Shown piece after piece: positions 23,072 to 34,500 of a stretch of 64,000 nucleotides of DNA (position 1 is its first letter; each line of letters starts with the position of its first letter). The DNA is taken from the NCBI GenBank assembly GCA_000708835.1, contig DF237018.1, positions 124,001 through 188,000 of the forward strand. The letters run 5' to 3'. The notes beneath the pieces are model-generated. The model saw only the letters and a list, made by a program, of their open reading frames with translations, was not told the origin of the DNA and did not search any database. The translations under genes were made by a program, and so were the position numbers. This stretch comes from Klebsormidium nitens (lineage: Eukaryota; Streptophyta; Klebsormidiophyceae; Klebsormidiales; Klebsormidiaceae).

Positions 23072-23260
23072 GGCAACTCTCGTGTGACTTTAGAGGCGTG
23101 TGACTTAAGATGGGCGCCCGGGAGACGGGTGGGGTAAGTAAGGTGGTTAGGGTGGGTTGGGGTGCGGAGCGGGAGATTATTTCGGTTAGGATTTTTAGTT
23201 TGTATGCCCCGGTAGCTTGAATGTTAGGTCACACGCCCGTTAGGTCACACGAGAGTTGCC
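23072..23260. repeat. Inverted repeat with 33-base arms
   Basis: The arm at 23072-23104 (begins GGCAACTCTCGTGTGAC) is matched by its reverse complement at 23228-23260 with only a few mismatches in the middle. The arms enclose about 120 bases holding a G-rich box (23124-23169) that also occurs elsewhere in the window. It lies about 110 bases upstream of the oxygenase ATG. A small non-autonomous transposon or cruciform-forming element is possible. Confidence 0.7.
23124..23169 (+). repeat. Dispersed G/C-rich box, copy 1 (G-rich on plus strand)
   Basis: It begins GACGGGTGGGG, contains GGTTAGGGTGGG and ends GGTGCGGAG. Its complement closely matches the boxes at 23419-23477 and 54148-54194. The GGTTAGGG core is telomere-like, but the box is not a tandem telomere array. 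Confidence 0.6.
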
Positions 23261-23418
23261 ATTATTGCTTATGCCAGCAACTCGTGGCGGGAACTACTTT
23301 ATGCTTGATCTAGCGCGGCCGCGGAACTTCGCAACATATCTCTCGATTTTATGAAGGATAAGCGTCATGAAGGGTAACAGCAAGACTTAACTAAAAACCT
23401 AGACCAATAGTTTACATG

Positions 23419-23477
23419 CTCCGCACCTGTACCCATGCCTGTACCCATCCTACCCCCCTAACCAACCCCACCCGTCC
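23419..23477 (-). repeat. Dispersed G/C-rich box, copy 2 (C-rich on plus strand)
   Basis: It begins CTCCGCACC and ends CACCCGTCC, in the opposite orientation to copy 1 some 250 bases away, with an extra duplicated CTGTACCCAT element near the start. It is itself bracketed by a 13-base inverted pair, CATGAAGGGTAAC at about 23366 and GTTACCCTTCATG at about 23482. Confidence 0.6.
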
Positions 23478-23499
23478 CAGTTACCCTTCATGGCTCTTT

Positions 23500-24070
23500 A
23501 CCTTCATAAATTCGATATCAGAATTTTCGCAACCCGGACCGACCGGCGACGCGCGCATCGAGTTCAGCGCGGCCGCGCCGCGCCGCCTCGATCGTCACAT
23601 GCATACGTGATGTCTCATACCAACTGGCATGAGTAGCACATGAAGGATTGCGGCTTTCCTTGCTGACTGGGACGAAGTAGGCCAGACTAGGTAATTCTTT
23701 TGTTCATCGAAGCTTACCGTCACCCAAACTTCCGTTGCATTCGGTTTGTTTGCGCGCAAAAGTTCAGGACCTGACGTCAACAAATGCTGCCTGCGCTAGC
23801 AGAGGTCTTTTCTCCTCGTAACCATCTCGAAAGAGGCCACTTCATCGAGCTTCAATTGAGCAAACCTTGGGCGCCTGGCTGTGATCCTACTCTCAGCAAA
23901 CCAGATCTGGATCGTTGAACAAAAGAGTCACGCTGAACTTCTGCACAACGGGCAGCTCTTCTCAGAGCGCACAAAGCATCTGAAAGGGAGGACTTTCTAG
24001 TCAAAAATCAGTCTTGCCGCAAGCGTGCGCGCCGATCCTCCACTAGGATTCCTCCGCCATACCATACCGC
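23500..24070. promoter_or_regulatory. Upstream region of the dehydrogenase gene
   Basis: No gene was found. A CG-rich block (about 23560-23590, GCGGCCGCGCCGCGCC) lies roughly 490 bases before the ATG at 24071. No core promoter element can be assigned with confidence. Confidence 0.25.
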
Positions 24071-27000
24071 ATGAAATTCACGGAGCTTGACCAGGCGAGC
24101 TTCTGGCAGATCCTGCAGCTAACGCAAGCTCAGGGCAAGTACGTCCTGGAAACATTCAAGGCTAAAACAGACGCATTCATGGATCGCTTTGAGGATGCCG
24201 TTCTGGTCACCGTCAATAGGGTTCTCGAGTTTGCGGCTCCCATTGCTGTGTTCCTCTGGCTGTTCTTCACGTTCCCTGCTGTTGCCACGTGGCGCTTCCT
24301 GAAGTGGCTGTTTACTCTACCTTGGGACATGAACAACCGGGTGGTGCTTGTACTGGGGGCGTCTTCCGGCATCGGGGCAGTAAGTGGATTGAGCCTTCCT
24401 TTCCGGCATCGATTGAAAATCCCCGTCTGGTTTGAGGCCCCTTTGGCGAGTTGGATGACATGGCTGATACAACCCCTCTTGAAACCATTGCTCATGACTT
24501 GTAGTCTGGATCCCAGGCTTTTTTGAATGCTTCAATCCTTATTGGTTGATCGATATGTTTCAAATTTTCACGAAGCAAAGTGCCTTCTGAAAGGATTATT
24601 AAACAGCTAGGATTTTAATCAGCAACTTCCACTCGCATTCAACGCCTTTCCACATACCCCTCTGTCTTAATTGCTTCTGTCGGATTTGTTCGAGCATAGT
24701 CACGCCTTCGAAGCTGCAACCCGTCGTAGACACAAAGGATGTGGAAACACCAGAGCGCGATCTAGGTGGCTTCAAGCTGTTTTTCCTGCAGACCATCAGC
24801 TCACTTATGAACAAAGACCAAGGTTCGATGCTTAGATGTGCCTCCTAAGCTCCCTTGAGGGTCCCCAAGGTATTGTTCCAGGGGCATTCTGTGGTGGAAG
24901 TAGCTAACGGGCCACGAAATAAGCAACCTGTTCCATCTAGCCTTTTCATCTCTGTCATTCTGGGCCCGTTGCAGTTCTTGGCTTACGAGTACGCGAAGCT
25001 CGGAGCGCGCCTCTCCATTGTAGCAAGACGGGAGGAGAAGCTGGAGGACGTTGCAGAACGATGCAGGTTGGCCTCAGACGTCATCAGAACCTTCGAATTC
25101 TTCTTCATTCGTCCGGATTCTCACCTCGAACCGTTTTTTCTGTCTGAGATGCGAACCTGTACCCTGATCCTGCGAAGAAATTGGAAACGAAAGTTTCTAA
25201 TGACAGGTCTGGTTGTCCTATTCTCCGGGAAGAGCAAAGCTGAAACCCTTTCCAGGCTACACACACTGGCAGTCTGTTCAGGGCCTGAACTCTGATTCGC
25301 CCTCTGTCTACGAAGCCCTTCTCAAACTCTCAGCTTTTCTGAATTCTGGCGAGATGATGCGTTGTTTTACGAGCTGGATAGCTGGTTTGGTAATTCAGTA
25401 AGATCTGTCTTTCACGCTCTGTCACGGCAACGTCCGTTCAGCTTATGAGCTACCATGTCGAATGAATAGCAGCGAGGTCTGTAGCTCGTTCAAAGATAGT
25501 GGGGTCCGCTAAGCAGTCGTACCTGCAGGGTCAGTAAGTGATTCGTAGCGAGCGTAAGCTTCGAATAAGTTGATTCAGTTCTTCTCCTCTACCTCGTTTT
25601 ACGCCCTCCTTGAACAAGCTGAAGCCTCCGCATCTCCAGGTGTTTCCATGACGTGCACGCCCTCTGTCCGCGTGCATCATCTCCGCCTTTAGCGTCTCGA
25701 TTTTGGGAAGCGCTGCAAGACTTCCAAATCTGTTGCAGGCGACTTGGTTCTCCTGACGTCCTGGTCGTACAAGCTGACGTCAGCCAGGAGGAAGGGTGCA
25801 AGCAGGCAGTGGACACGACCCTTCGGCACTTCCGCAGACGTGAGATCAGAATCCTCTGGTTTTTGGCTCTCCTTTCTCGACGTGCGGAATAGCGTCTCCG
25901 TGCACTGTAGACATTCGCTGTTGAAAATCTTCTTTCACGGTTCGTCACATATGATGATAGGACCGTGTCGGTTCCCGCTCTCAGATGCGGCCGGCTCAAA
26001 GACCACTGTTGGATTCTCTAAAAGAGGCTTCAGCGAATGCTGACCACGCAAACCGCCAATATGACCGAACGTCTGTGACGAGATGTCATTCAAGTAGGGT
26101 AAAACATACCGTCAAGTGAGCTTAGAAAGCAACGGGATCGCGCAGTTTGGAAACGTCGGTCTGCGTCTTGGTCGTTGCAAACCGTTTGAAAGCGTCGTAA
26201 ATGACGGTCTCCGTTCAAGTAAAAAGTCTGTAATTCCAGCACTCTTCATTACTTATTTCGATATGACCTAAACAGCGCTTGGAGGTACTTGTTCTTGACG
26301 ACGCTCTGGTGCCATCTGGTTTACCGCCAGAAACTTGCGCGTCGGGAAGTTTCTTCCGTTGAGTCTCTTCGTTCATCACTTACAAGGAAAAGCGACTTGA
26401 AGAACGTGGATAGTAGTCTTTTGTCTTGAATGGTGCGCAGTCTGCAAGTAACTTCTGCTAATTGTGCAGTCGACGCGCTGGTTCTCGCCGCGGCAGTGGG
26501 CCACATTTACTACTTCGAAGAGGCGGAGGACACCAGAGGATTCCGCCAAATCATGGTGAGCTTCTGAAACTTATTGCCCCTTCAATCCATGGGACATCTC
26601 TTGGCCGCGAGGTAATTGGCGCCTTCAGTCTTGAGGGACATTATCATGCGGAGGGGCTGACGGTTTGCAAGAGTTCATGGGTCTGAGATCTTCAGGCACC
26701 TTTGACCAGATTGCTGTAAAAGATTGTTCACGTAACGGGACACGTGGACCTTTATTCCTTTCGCGAACCTAGCGAGCAAGAATTGATCTCAATCGTGCGC
26801 GCCTCGATCCACTTTGGTGCGGCCAAGACCACCAAGTTCGTTGTCCTGCTTCGAAAGGTACCGAAATGACCGACCCTCCGAATTCACTCTGCGCAATTCT
26901 CTGCACGAAAGTGCTGAGAAGTCTCCAATGTCACCGCGCGCGGCACTGACCCCTTGCTGACGCGGCCAGGACGTCAACTTCTGGAGCTACGTGTACACGA

Positions 27001-28885
27001 CCAAGTTCGCGCTGCCGGCGCTGCTCGAGAGCCAGGGCCAGATCGTGGCCGTTGACTCCTGCACCGCCTTCATCAACCTGCCCGCCTTCAGCCTGTACAA
27101 CGTGAGGAACAACTTCCGTTTCTCGAACTGTCGTCGCCCTTGGTTCCGCTGTTTTCAGGGCACTAGTACTCCTGGTTATCAAAAATGGAAGGGAAACAGT
27201 CGCGGGTTCCATAATTAACTGATGTTCGCATTTTGACGCTTCAGCCATCCCCCTTCAACTGGAGTCGTCACCTAGAGCTCCATCCCACTGATTTGGCGCA
27301 CGGCGTCAAAATTGGCGGTGCTTCAGCCCTTCACGTTTTCGTCCAGACCACCTGTTCTTGCAGATTTTGAGGGCGTTTTCGATTCTTCCGTGACCCTTCA
27401 AGACTGACGGGTGTTGAGTTTCTGCCGTCTAAGTTGTTTTGCAATATATCCGTCCCGTTCAAGTTTCTTACGGAGGCGATGTTGCAACCTAGAGCAGCTA
27501 GTGAAACAAAAACGAGTACACGGAGCCGTTGTTTCTCCACTGGTAAGAAAAGTGAGAAGCACTCCTCGAGCAAGTCAGAGAACGGGGAAACTTACTTCGA
27601 CGCGACCGGAATCCGTTGTTCCACTGTTCTGGTGCTTCCAAGGCAATCGATGCTTCTCCGGTTCCCAGGGATGGTTGTATCTGAAACAGGCTACGGACCT
27701 GCTTCTCCATCGTAAGAAAAGTAGAGAAGGTTGGAAGATTGCTTCGGCCCCAGAACGCATTCCGCAGTTCCGCCGTTCCGGTGCAGGCGTCCAAGGCGGC
27801 GGTGACGCAGTTCTTCGAGACGCTGCGCGTGGAGCTGGGCGACTGCGTGCCCATCACGGTGCTCTTCCCCGGGGTGGTCAAGACGGAGCTCACCGACGGC
27901 AAGGTCATCCTGCCGACCGGCGAGGTCGCCTCCCCGCTCGAGGGTGCCGAGCTGCGCAAGGTGACGTCACTCTTACGCGCGCACCCTTCCCCCATGCCCC
28001 GCTATTTGATTCGCCGCACCCGGGTCGTCGGGGCCCCTGACGTGCGGCGTGAGGTGAGAGTGTGGGGGAACGTGCTTGAAAACGGAACGTTTGTGGGTGC
28101 TGGTCTTCTGCGGATTCTAAACTTGTTTCGGTAGCTTCACGAGGTTCTGAGAATTGGAGACGTCACGAAAGTTCCAGTGGTGACTACAGTAGCTTGAACG
28201 CTAAGCCGAAGAGATGAACGGCTGTCAAGGGCGGCGGTCATTGTGGCGGCAGCTTCGAACCTGCCGTGAACGGATCATCGGTTCTCATTTCAAAGAAAGA
28301 GAATTCAATCGGCCGTGAACGGATCATGGTAGGGCAGAAACATCTTGGCTATTGTTTGCAAATTAATGGCCGTCCAGAGTAAAGTAGACTTGACTGTTGT
28401 ATGGAGACTTTAGCTTCCCTTGCGACCCACTTGAAACTGCCCTGGAATATCGATTGATGTCTGATGTTTGCGACTCGGATTAAAATGCTGATCACGTGCT
28501 GACGGACGAACTTGAAATTAGAATCTGCATTTTCTTATTTGACTACTGCTCACAGACTTCGATCCCTCTCTTTGACTCACCCTCGCCCGTCTTCTCTTCG
28601 CAGAAAGGCGGCTTCGGCCTGGCGCCCGTCATCCCCGCGCCCTACTTCGCCAAGCGTGCCGTCAAGGCCGCCCGCTATCGACGTCAGCGTGCCGTCATCC
28701 CGTCGTGGTACAGCATGGCGCTCTACCTGCAAGTCTTCCAGCCGGAGGTCCTGCTGACGGTTCTCGGTTTTCTCTACCGGGGGCGGCCGTCCGTGGCCAA
28801 GATCGCAATGGAGGCCCTCGGGGGAGGGGTGAAGCACCCGGGGGGCAAGGAGTTCAAGGAGGCGGGATACAGGAAGGGCGGGTGA
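24071..28885 (+). CDS. Membrane-anchored short-chain dehydrogenase (plant 11-beta-HSD-like)
   Basis: Seven exons, 24071-24379, 24975-25066, 25739-25839, 26470-26555, 26970-27101, 27787-27960 and 28604-28885, join in phase to 391 residues. A hydrophobic N-terminal anchor (about 54-74) precedes the Rossmann fold, as in plant hydroxysteroid dehydrogenases of the ER or oil bodies. The cofactor loop is LGASSGIG (95-102). An Arg in IVARREEK follows strand 2 and suggests NADP(H). The catalytic tetrad is intact: N199 (DVNFW), S226, Y239 and K243 (YNASK), with the usual 13-residue Ser-Tyr gap. The normal NNAG motif after strand 4 is replaced by VLAAAVG (172-178). The C-terminus is basic and resembles the plant HSD tail. 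Substrate is unknown; sterol or lipid alcohol is an inference. The last three exons are clearly more GC-rich than the first four. Confidence 0.9.
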
Positions 28886-30737
28886 AATGGTCGGGAGCAC
28901 TAATTGCGGGTGCTTTCGTATGAAGGTGAATGCATGTGAAGCTGGCAAAAGGATGGCGTTCGCGTGTCTCAGACAGGACGTGACAAGGGAAGGAGATTGT
29001 CTTGAGACGTCGATTGATCAAGCTAGCCCTCTGTAGCATGTGCAAGGTGTACAGCAGTAAGAGGCAGGCACAAATTATGGGACAATCAACTTTATGCATG
29101 CATAATAACGTTTTGTGAGACAATTAAGGGGTTCGAGCAAGCTTTGGATGTCGTGAACTGAGATTTGCACAACGCCAATTAGCCAGCAAGGACCTAAAAA
29201 GCAGGCAAGGAAAGCTACGAGCATGCAAATGTGGTCAAATTCAAAGGGCTTCTCAATTACGAAAGTCTGCCAACATTCCGAACAATTACACTCTACTTAA
29301 TTGGGTCGCAAGCTGCTGCATGCAAGATTAGCATGTAGTCGTGGTTGGTGGAAGTTGTTGAATTGGAAATTTGACATACACTTCTCAATGTTGAACCATG
29401 AACCGAGTGCAGCTATGCAATGAATGACTGTAAAAAGGTATCAAGTAGATGCACATACCAACATGATTAGAGCCTGCGCATGGAAGTCTCTATAAAGCAG
29501 GCCTTCACAAGGTATTGGTGGACACCTTACCTTAATCACGCTGAACATGGTCAGACGCGCGATACTACTCACTCGCCAATTGTAGGGAATTCGAACGAGC
29601 ATCACATGCCAGAAACTGCGAAAGGTTTCTGGGAGGCCATGCCAGGCAATGATAGTTCACTGCTGCTCCATAATGGCAGGCCGGCGGAGTCGGATATCAT
29701 ATATGTCATTAATACAATCTAAATGTTTTGGATACCTAAATGCTCACGTGCATGATTCAATCATGCTCATGCGAAGTTCGTATATATGTATTTTGCGCGT
29801 CAAAGCGCACGCCGGGTCAGTGACTAGGAGAATTGGCCGGCCAAGGATGCCCAGCCACGGACCATTGATTACTTGATCGACGAGATTCATGACGTGTTGC
29901 CTGAAATTGAATGCTCTGATTGAATGCAGAGCATTCATCAAGCTTAGCCGCTGGAATTCATAGGCCGCCTCTGGCATAACATTGAAGTACGTTTGACTGC
30001 GTAGCCTGATTTGCAGGCTGTGCGTTAAGCAGATTGTTGAGAAAGCCCACTGCTAGTAAGACGAGACACGGTTCAAGTTATCATTCCATCTGCAAGTCTC
30101 AATTCGAACATGGGGGCCATCGAAGGAAATTGCTGACCTAGCAGTCCGTTTTTCTAGCACCTAGAGCGGTCCTGCCAACTTTCTAACGTTTACCTGTATT
30201 GAATGGCCGAGCCTGCCTCAAGATCTGAGTTGTTTCAAAAAGCTCTTCCAACTATCCAAACTGATGGCGCCCAGACAACACTGATATTCTAAAACTGCTT
30301 CAGCCTATTAGTACATAGTAATATAGTAAATGTCAAGCAAACAAGAATCTACACGAGGCCTTATTCCTTCAAATCAGTACCCTTTCACTGGCCGTATGAG
30401 CTGCCCAGGGATTTAAGGTAAAACTAAGTTGCGGTCTAGGAGGCAGCAATAACCCGCAACACAGAGACAGCTCCCCAAGCTTAATGCCGTCTTACCATTG
30501 ACAGCTTTCGTCAGGAAAGTCGTGCCTGACGCACTACATAGCCGCACTATCCTTGCATCTCCTTTTTCTCATGTTTGCCCAATTGCCACCTGATTTCAAT
30601 GTCCACCTGATTCCTATTTCTTATGCCGCCTACAAGTCAAATATATGCAGATAACCAACATCTCAACTTGCATTGGAGCAATTTGCAGCCTCCGCCCATC
30701 ATTGCTTGATGACCCGGACATCAAGAGTGCCGCCTTC
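28886..30737. other. Gene-poor stretch of about 1.85 kb
   Basis: This lies downstream of the dehydrogenase. I see only short AT-rich frames and the small hairpin at 29908-29937; there is no recognisable gene. Confidence 0.4.
29908..29937. repeat. Perfect hairpin, 11-bp stem
   Basis: TGAATGCTCTG (29908-29918), an 8-base loop, then CAGAGCATTCA (29927-29937). It is intergenic and of unknown role. Confidence 0.55.
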
Positions 30738-30989
30738 TCACTTCCGTTTCTTTGACCCACCCTTCTGACTCCCCGCCCTTGCTAGTTCCTCATTCTCTGC
30801 TGCTTCCTCTTTCAGTGCTTCCTGCACTTTCCGAGCCTTCTCTTCTTCGTTCATCGCTCTTCTTGACAGCACGAAAAGCGCCATGAGGGCAAGTGCTGCG
30901 TGCACATCAGAGATGATCTTGTAGTAAAACAGCGCGCCCGGGATGATTCCCAGGAAGAGCAGAAAGATCTGAACCTTGCGGTAATCCAT
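30738..30989 (-). CDS. Small membrane protein, hypothetical (83 aa)
   Basis: A single uninterrupted frame starts at ATG 30989. It has the layout of a real small membrane protein: two hydrophobic stretches (about 7-25 and 29-43), then a charged helix rich in Glu, Lys and Ala (EEEKARKVQEALKEEAAE) and a basic tail GSKKRK. The tail resembles a dilysine-type ER signal, but that is only inference. I do not recognise the family. It could also be the last exon of a longer gene, though the ATG context is acceptable for a start. It is convergent with the dehydrogenase and divergent from the fibrillin gene. Confidence 0.45.
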   Translation of the reverse strand: MDYRKVQIFLLFLGIIPGALFYYKIISDVHAALALMALFVLSRRAMNEEEKARKVQEALKEEAAENEELARAGSQKGGSKKRK

Positions 30990-31276
30990 TAATTTGAGCC
31001 AAAGTAGATCTCAAAAGTGTATGCTAGGAGGGCAGTTCAGCAAAGCGCTAGCTGTGAATCAGCTGTATTGAGTCATCTTGCTGTACACGAAAGGTTGCAA
31101 CCAAAGAGCGCAAGCATGTGCGTATTGAGGCAGCCAACTGTTGAAGAGGACAACGCAAGCTACCCTGTTGATGCAACGACTTCGCGGATGTACCTACGTG
31201 GTCTGTTGACATCATGATCAGGTGCTGCTGCAAATCGCAATGCTCGCTACGAAGCTAGCCAGCACAAACGCTAGCT

Positions 31277-31323
31277 AGCTGGCTGTACCTAGCTCAGCTG
31301 GCTGTACCTAGCTCAGCTGGCTC
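31277..31323. repeat. Short tandem repeat, 19-bp unit, about 2.4 copies
   Basis: The unit AGCTGGCTGTACCTAGCTC occurs twice exactly and then partly a third time, about 250 bases upstream of the fibrillin start codon. Confidence 0.8.
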
Positions 31324-31570
31324 CAGCATGACGCCGCAAAGTGTGAACACCTCCGACGGTACAGTCTGAACTTGCCGGCTTTTGCAATCAAGATTTTGAA
31401 GGAAAGTTCACGAATTCATAAAACGGCAGGACCAACGGCGCCCGGCAGCTATTTCACACCTCGCTACGAATGGGTCTGAAGGGAAAGAAATTTGAAAAGC
31501 TTGAAGCTGGCCCGCGGCCAGGTTTGCAGAATTTGCACTTCAATCTAGGCAGCCAAAAGAGTGCAATCGC

Positions 31571-34500
31571 ATGGCGCTCTCCATCAGCAAAAGCCTGGTC
31601 CACTCTCCATTGCTTGCTCCCGTCCAGTTCCCCAGCAAGCAAGGCAGCCAAGAACGCCCCGTCAGCGATGCTGCATTCACGCGCCCATCTCGCAGGAATA
31701 GGAAATGCAATTGCTGTCAAGCAAAGCCTACAGAGCAAGATTGGTTCTCACTTGAACCTTTCTTGGGCAGCCTCTCGCGGCTGCAGGTAAGTGGGGCTTT
31801 GGTTTCTTTGCCCCATGCAAGTCCCATGCAAGGTGTGCCTCTGAATGAGGGCCAGCGTGTCAAACGCCACTCAACGCTTTTGCAGAGTGGTTCCAGCACA
31901 AAAGTATTCCAGTCTAGTTGGCCTGCTGTCCACAGCTGCTCGCTTCGCTTCTGAGCTGGCAAAACCACTATTCTGCATTTACCCCTTGATTTACATTCTG
32001 ACAGATTTACTTAGTACCTCTCCTGAATGGTGATGACACATCGTGTGGGCTTTCAACTCTGTGCCCCTCTTAGCTTCTCAGATAGACGTCATACAATTCT
32101 TGGAGTCTTATGCTGGTTCTAGACAAAGGCAGCCACCGATGTCATACCAACATCAGCTTTCATCTTCTGCCAGGCGCCCTTGACGAGCCCACGTAGATTT
32201 TCCCCAGATGCCAGCAAACATCAAAGCAGGCAGGCAGCCGCACGGGCGAGCAGCAGTGCCAAGGTCAGCACAAGTGGCAGTAGTGGAAGCGCAGCTCCCC
32301 AGAGCTTGCAGGAGCAGAAAGCGGCAATACTCAAGGTGGTGGCAAACACAAACAGGGGCAAAGTGAGGGGGCTGCCAATCTCGTTCAGGGGCAATTAAGT
32401 GGAAAGATTGAAGTGTCCTGTTTGTTGACTACCTGCTTTTAAATATGTTTGTGTGAATCATCCATCAAGAAAGGCAGCCGTTTGAAACCAGTGCTTCTGT
32501 GGACCATTTTGATCAGCAGGAGTGCGTTTGCGCTTGCGCTCCTTTCCAAATAGATGAGCAGCACTATCACCGTAGATTGGTTCACCGACTTCCTCTTACG
32601 TCTGCCTTCTCTTAGATGAGCTGTCACACATGTTGAAAACATAGTCAAACAAAAGCCAACAAAAAACATTTGGCCTTGCAGAACACCACCGCGTGGCAGC
32701 GGAGGCAGATCCTCGACCTTATAGAGGTACGACTTCCTCAAACGCTGAGTTCGTTAGAAACTTTCTTAGCCCCAAACCGAGAAACTTCAGTTTCATGATC
32801 CCCCTGTCCTTGTATAAACAGCAACAGCAGTTCCTCGCAGGCCTGCCGATTCAATTCCTTGAAATCGTCCTTGCCCGGAGGTAAGTCAATGGAGCCTCGC
32901 ACAGGCTTTCTAGTGAGGCAGCTCTGCCCTCTGTGCTCAGACTTAGCACTTACAGCTTCTGAATTATGTCGAGCCTTCAGCGTGCTGGGTGCGAGAACAG
33001 GGCTGGATTCATGAGTCTTTCCTGTGACTATCCGATCGCTCTTTGTGTCTTGCAGAGCGTCGAGCCTCAAAACCCAACTCCAGACCCGATCAGGTCTCCC
33101 CTCATCTCTGGCACGTGGTCCTTACTCTACACTGCGTCGACAAAAGGTGACCCCGCTGCTCATGATAGAGTGCACTTGTTCCCCATATGTTGATTCGTAC
33201 TTCTAATTGTATTGCTTCTTCGAATGCTACCGAGTGGATGCGCTCGATACTCGTCCCTTTCTGAGCGATGACTTGACGCTAAATGGAGACCAATCTTTTA
33301 GAGCTTCGACCTGCACAAAGGCCAGCTCTATTACAAGAGCGTTGGTCCTTGAAAGCCAATTGCGGAATCGTCTCTTAGTCTCTTTCTGGCGGGTACGTTG
33401 TCTCTCAAAGTTAACACGTAGGCGGATTCTTCGGAAGGTACCTCATCGGCGGTTCTCCTGTTGTACTCGCATCCGCGTTGATAGATGATAATATGCCATA
33501 AGTAGAAGTAAAGAATGTGCTAACTGCCGTCGGAATCTCTTTTCTCGTGCGAGGAGTTCAAAGGAGCGGTCATTAGACAAAGGCTATTACGGAAAAATAA
33601 CAATTTAAAACGCTCCATGTGAGACTTGACTTCATCAAGAACTTGAATCTCGAAAGCCGTGGTTCTGTAGGCTCTTGATTTTGAACCGCATCCAAGAGCG
33701 GATCTAAGATCAACAACAGGACGTACTATCATGACATTCTGTGCCGTACATTTCTGCTCCATCCTTGCAGAGGAGTTCACATATGCGGGTACCGAAGAGG
33801 GTCCGTTTCTTGCGCGCGTAAAACCGGCGGCGTTCGGGCAGGTGCGGTCCAAAGGCAGCACGCAGATCATCCAATCAGATACGGGACACGTGGACAACAT
33901 TGCTGAGTTCTCCGTTTTCGGCAAACCCGGTGAGCGCGTAACAGCGTTCGCGGGTTCCGTGCTCAAAAGATGGCCGGTGGTTCGAGATGTACTGGCGTAG
34001 GTTATGATTGATATTCGTGGAGTCGTTTGAAGGGTTTGCATCGCAGCTCGTGGCAAGTTTCCGCTCGAACGAGACTGGCTTTTTCCAAGTCAATTCAATG
34101 TGACCGGCTGGAACACACAAGGTTTTCGAACCCCACGTTGGTTTCTGCTAGGAGCTCACTCTTTCCGCGACCACTCGAGATTGAACGGTAGAGCTCTGTA
34201 ACGGATTCTGCACTGTTTCTACGACGAAATAGAATATACATGACTTCAGATGCAAAAATCCCTAGAGACAGTAAGAAACGAACTCCACTCGTCCGGAAGA
34301 ACGAAAGCATCGAGCAAAGCCAACTTACCAAAACGATCTAGTCGCAAACCCTCCAACGAACAAACTTCCTAATCGAGCCCCCCCTCTCCTCCAAGTTTCG
34401 CAAAAGCCTCAAACAAGAAAAAGCCCTACACAAGCCTCGCTTTCCTCGAGGTCCTGCAAACCCCGCCAACAAGCCACCCCCCCTGACCAAGCCCGTCTTC

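Noticed and set aside
23124-23169. Interstitial telomere array
   Set aside because: Only one or two telomere-like units, embedded in a longer dispersed box; not a tandem array.
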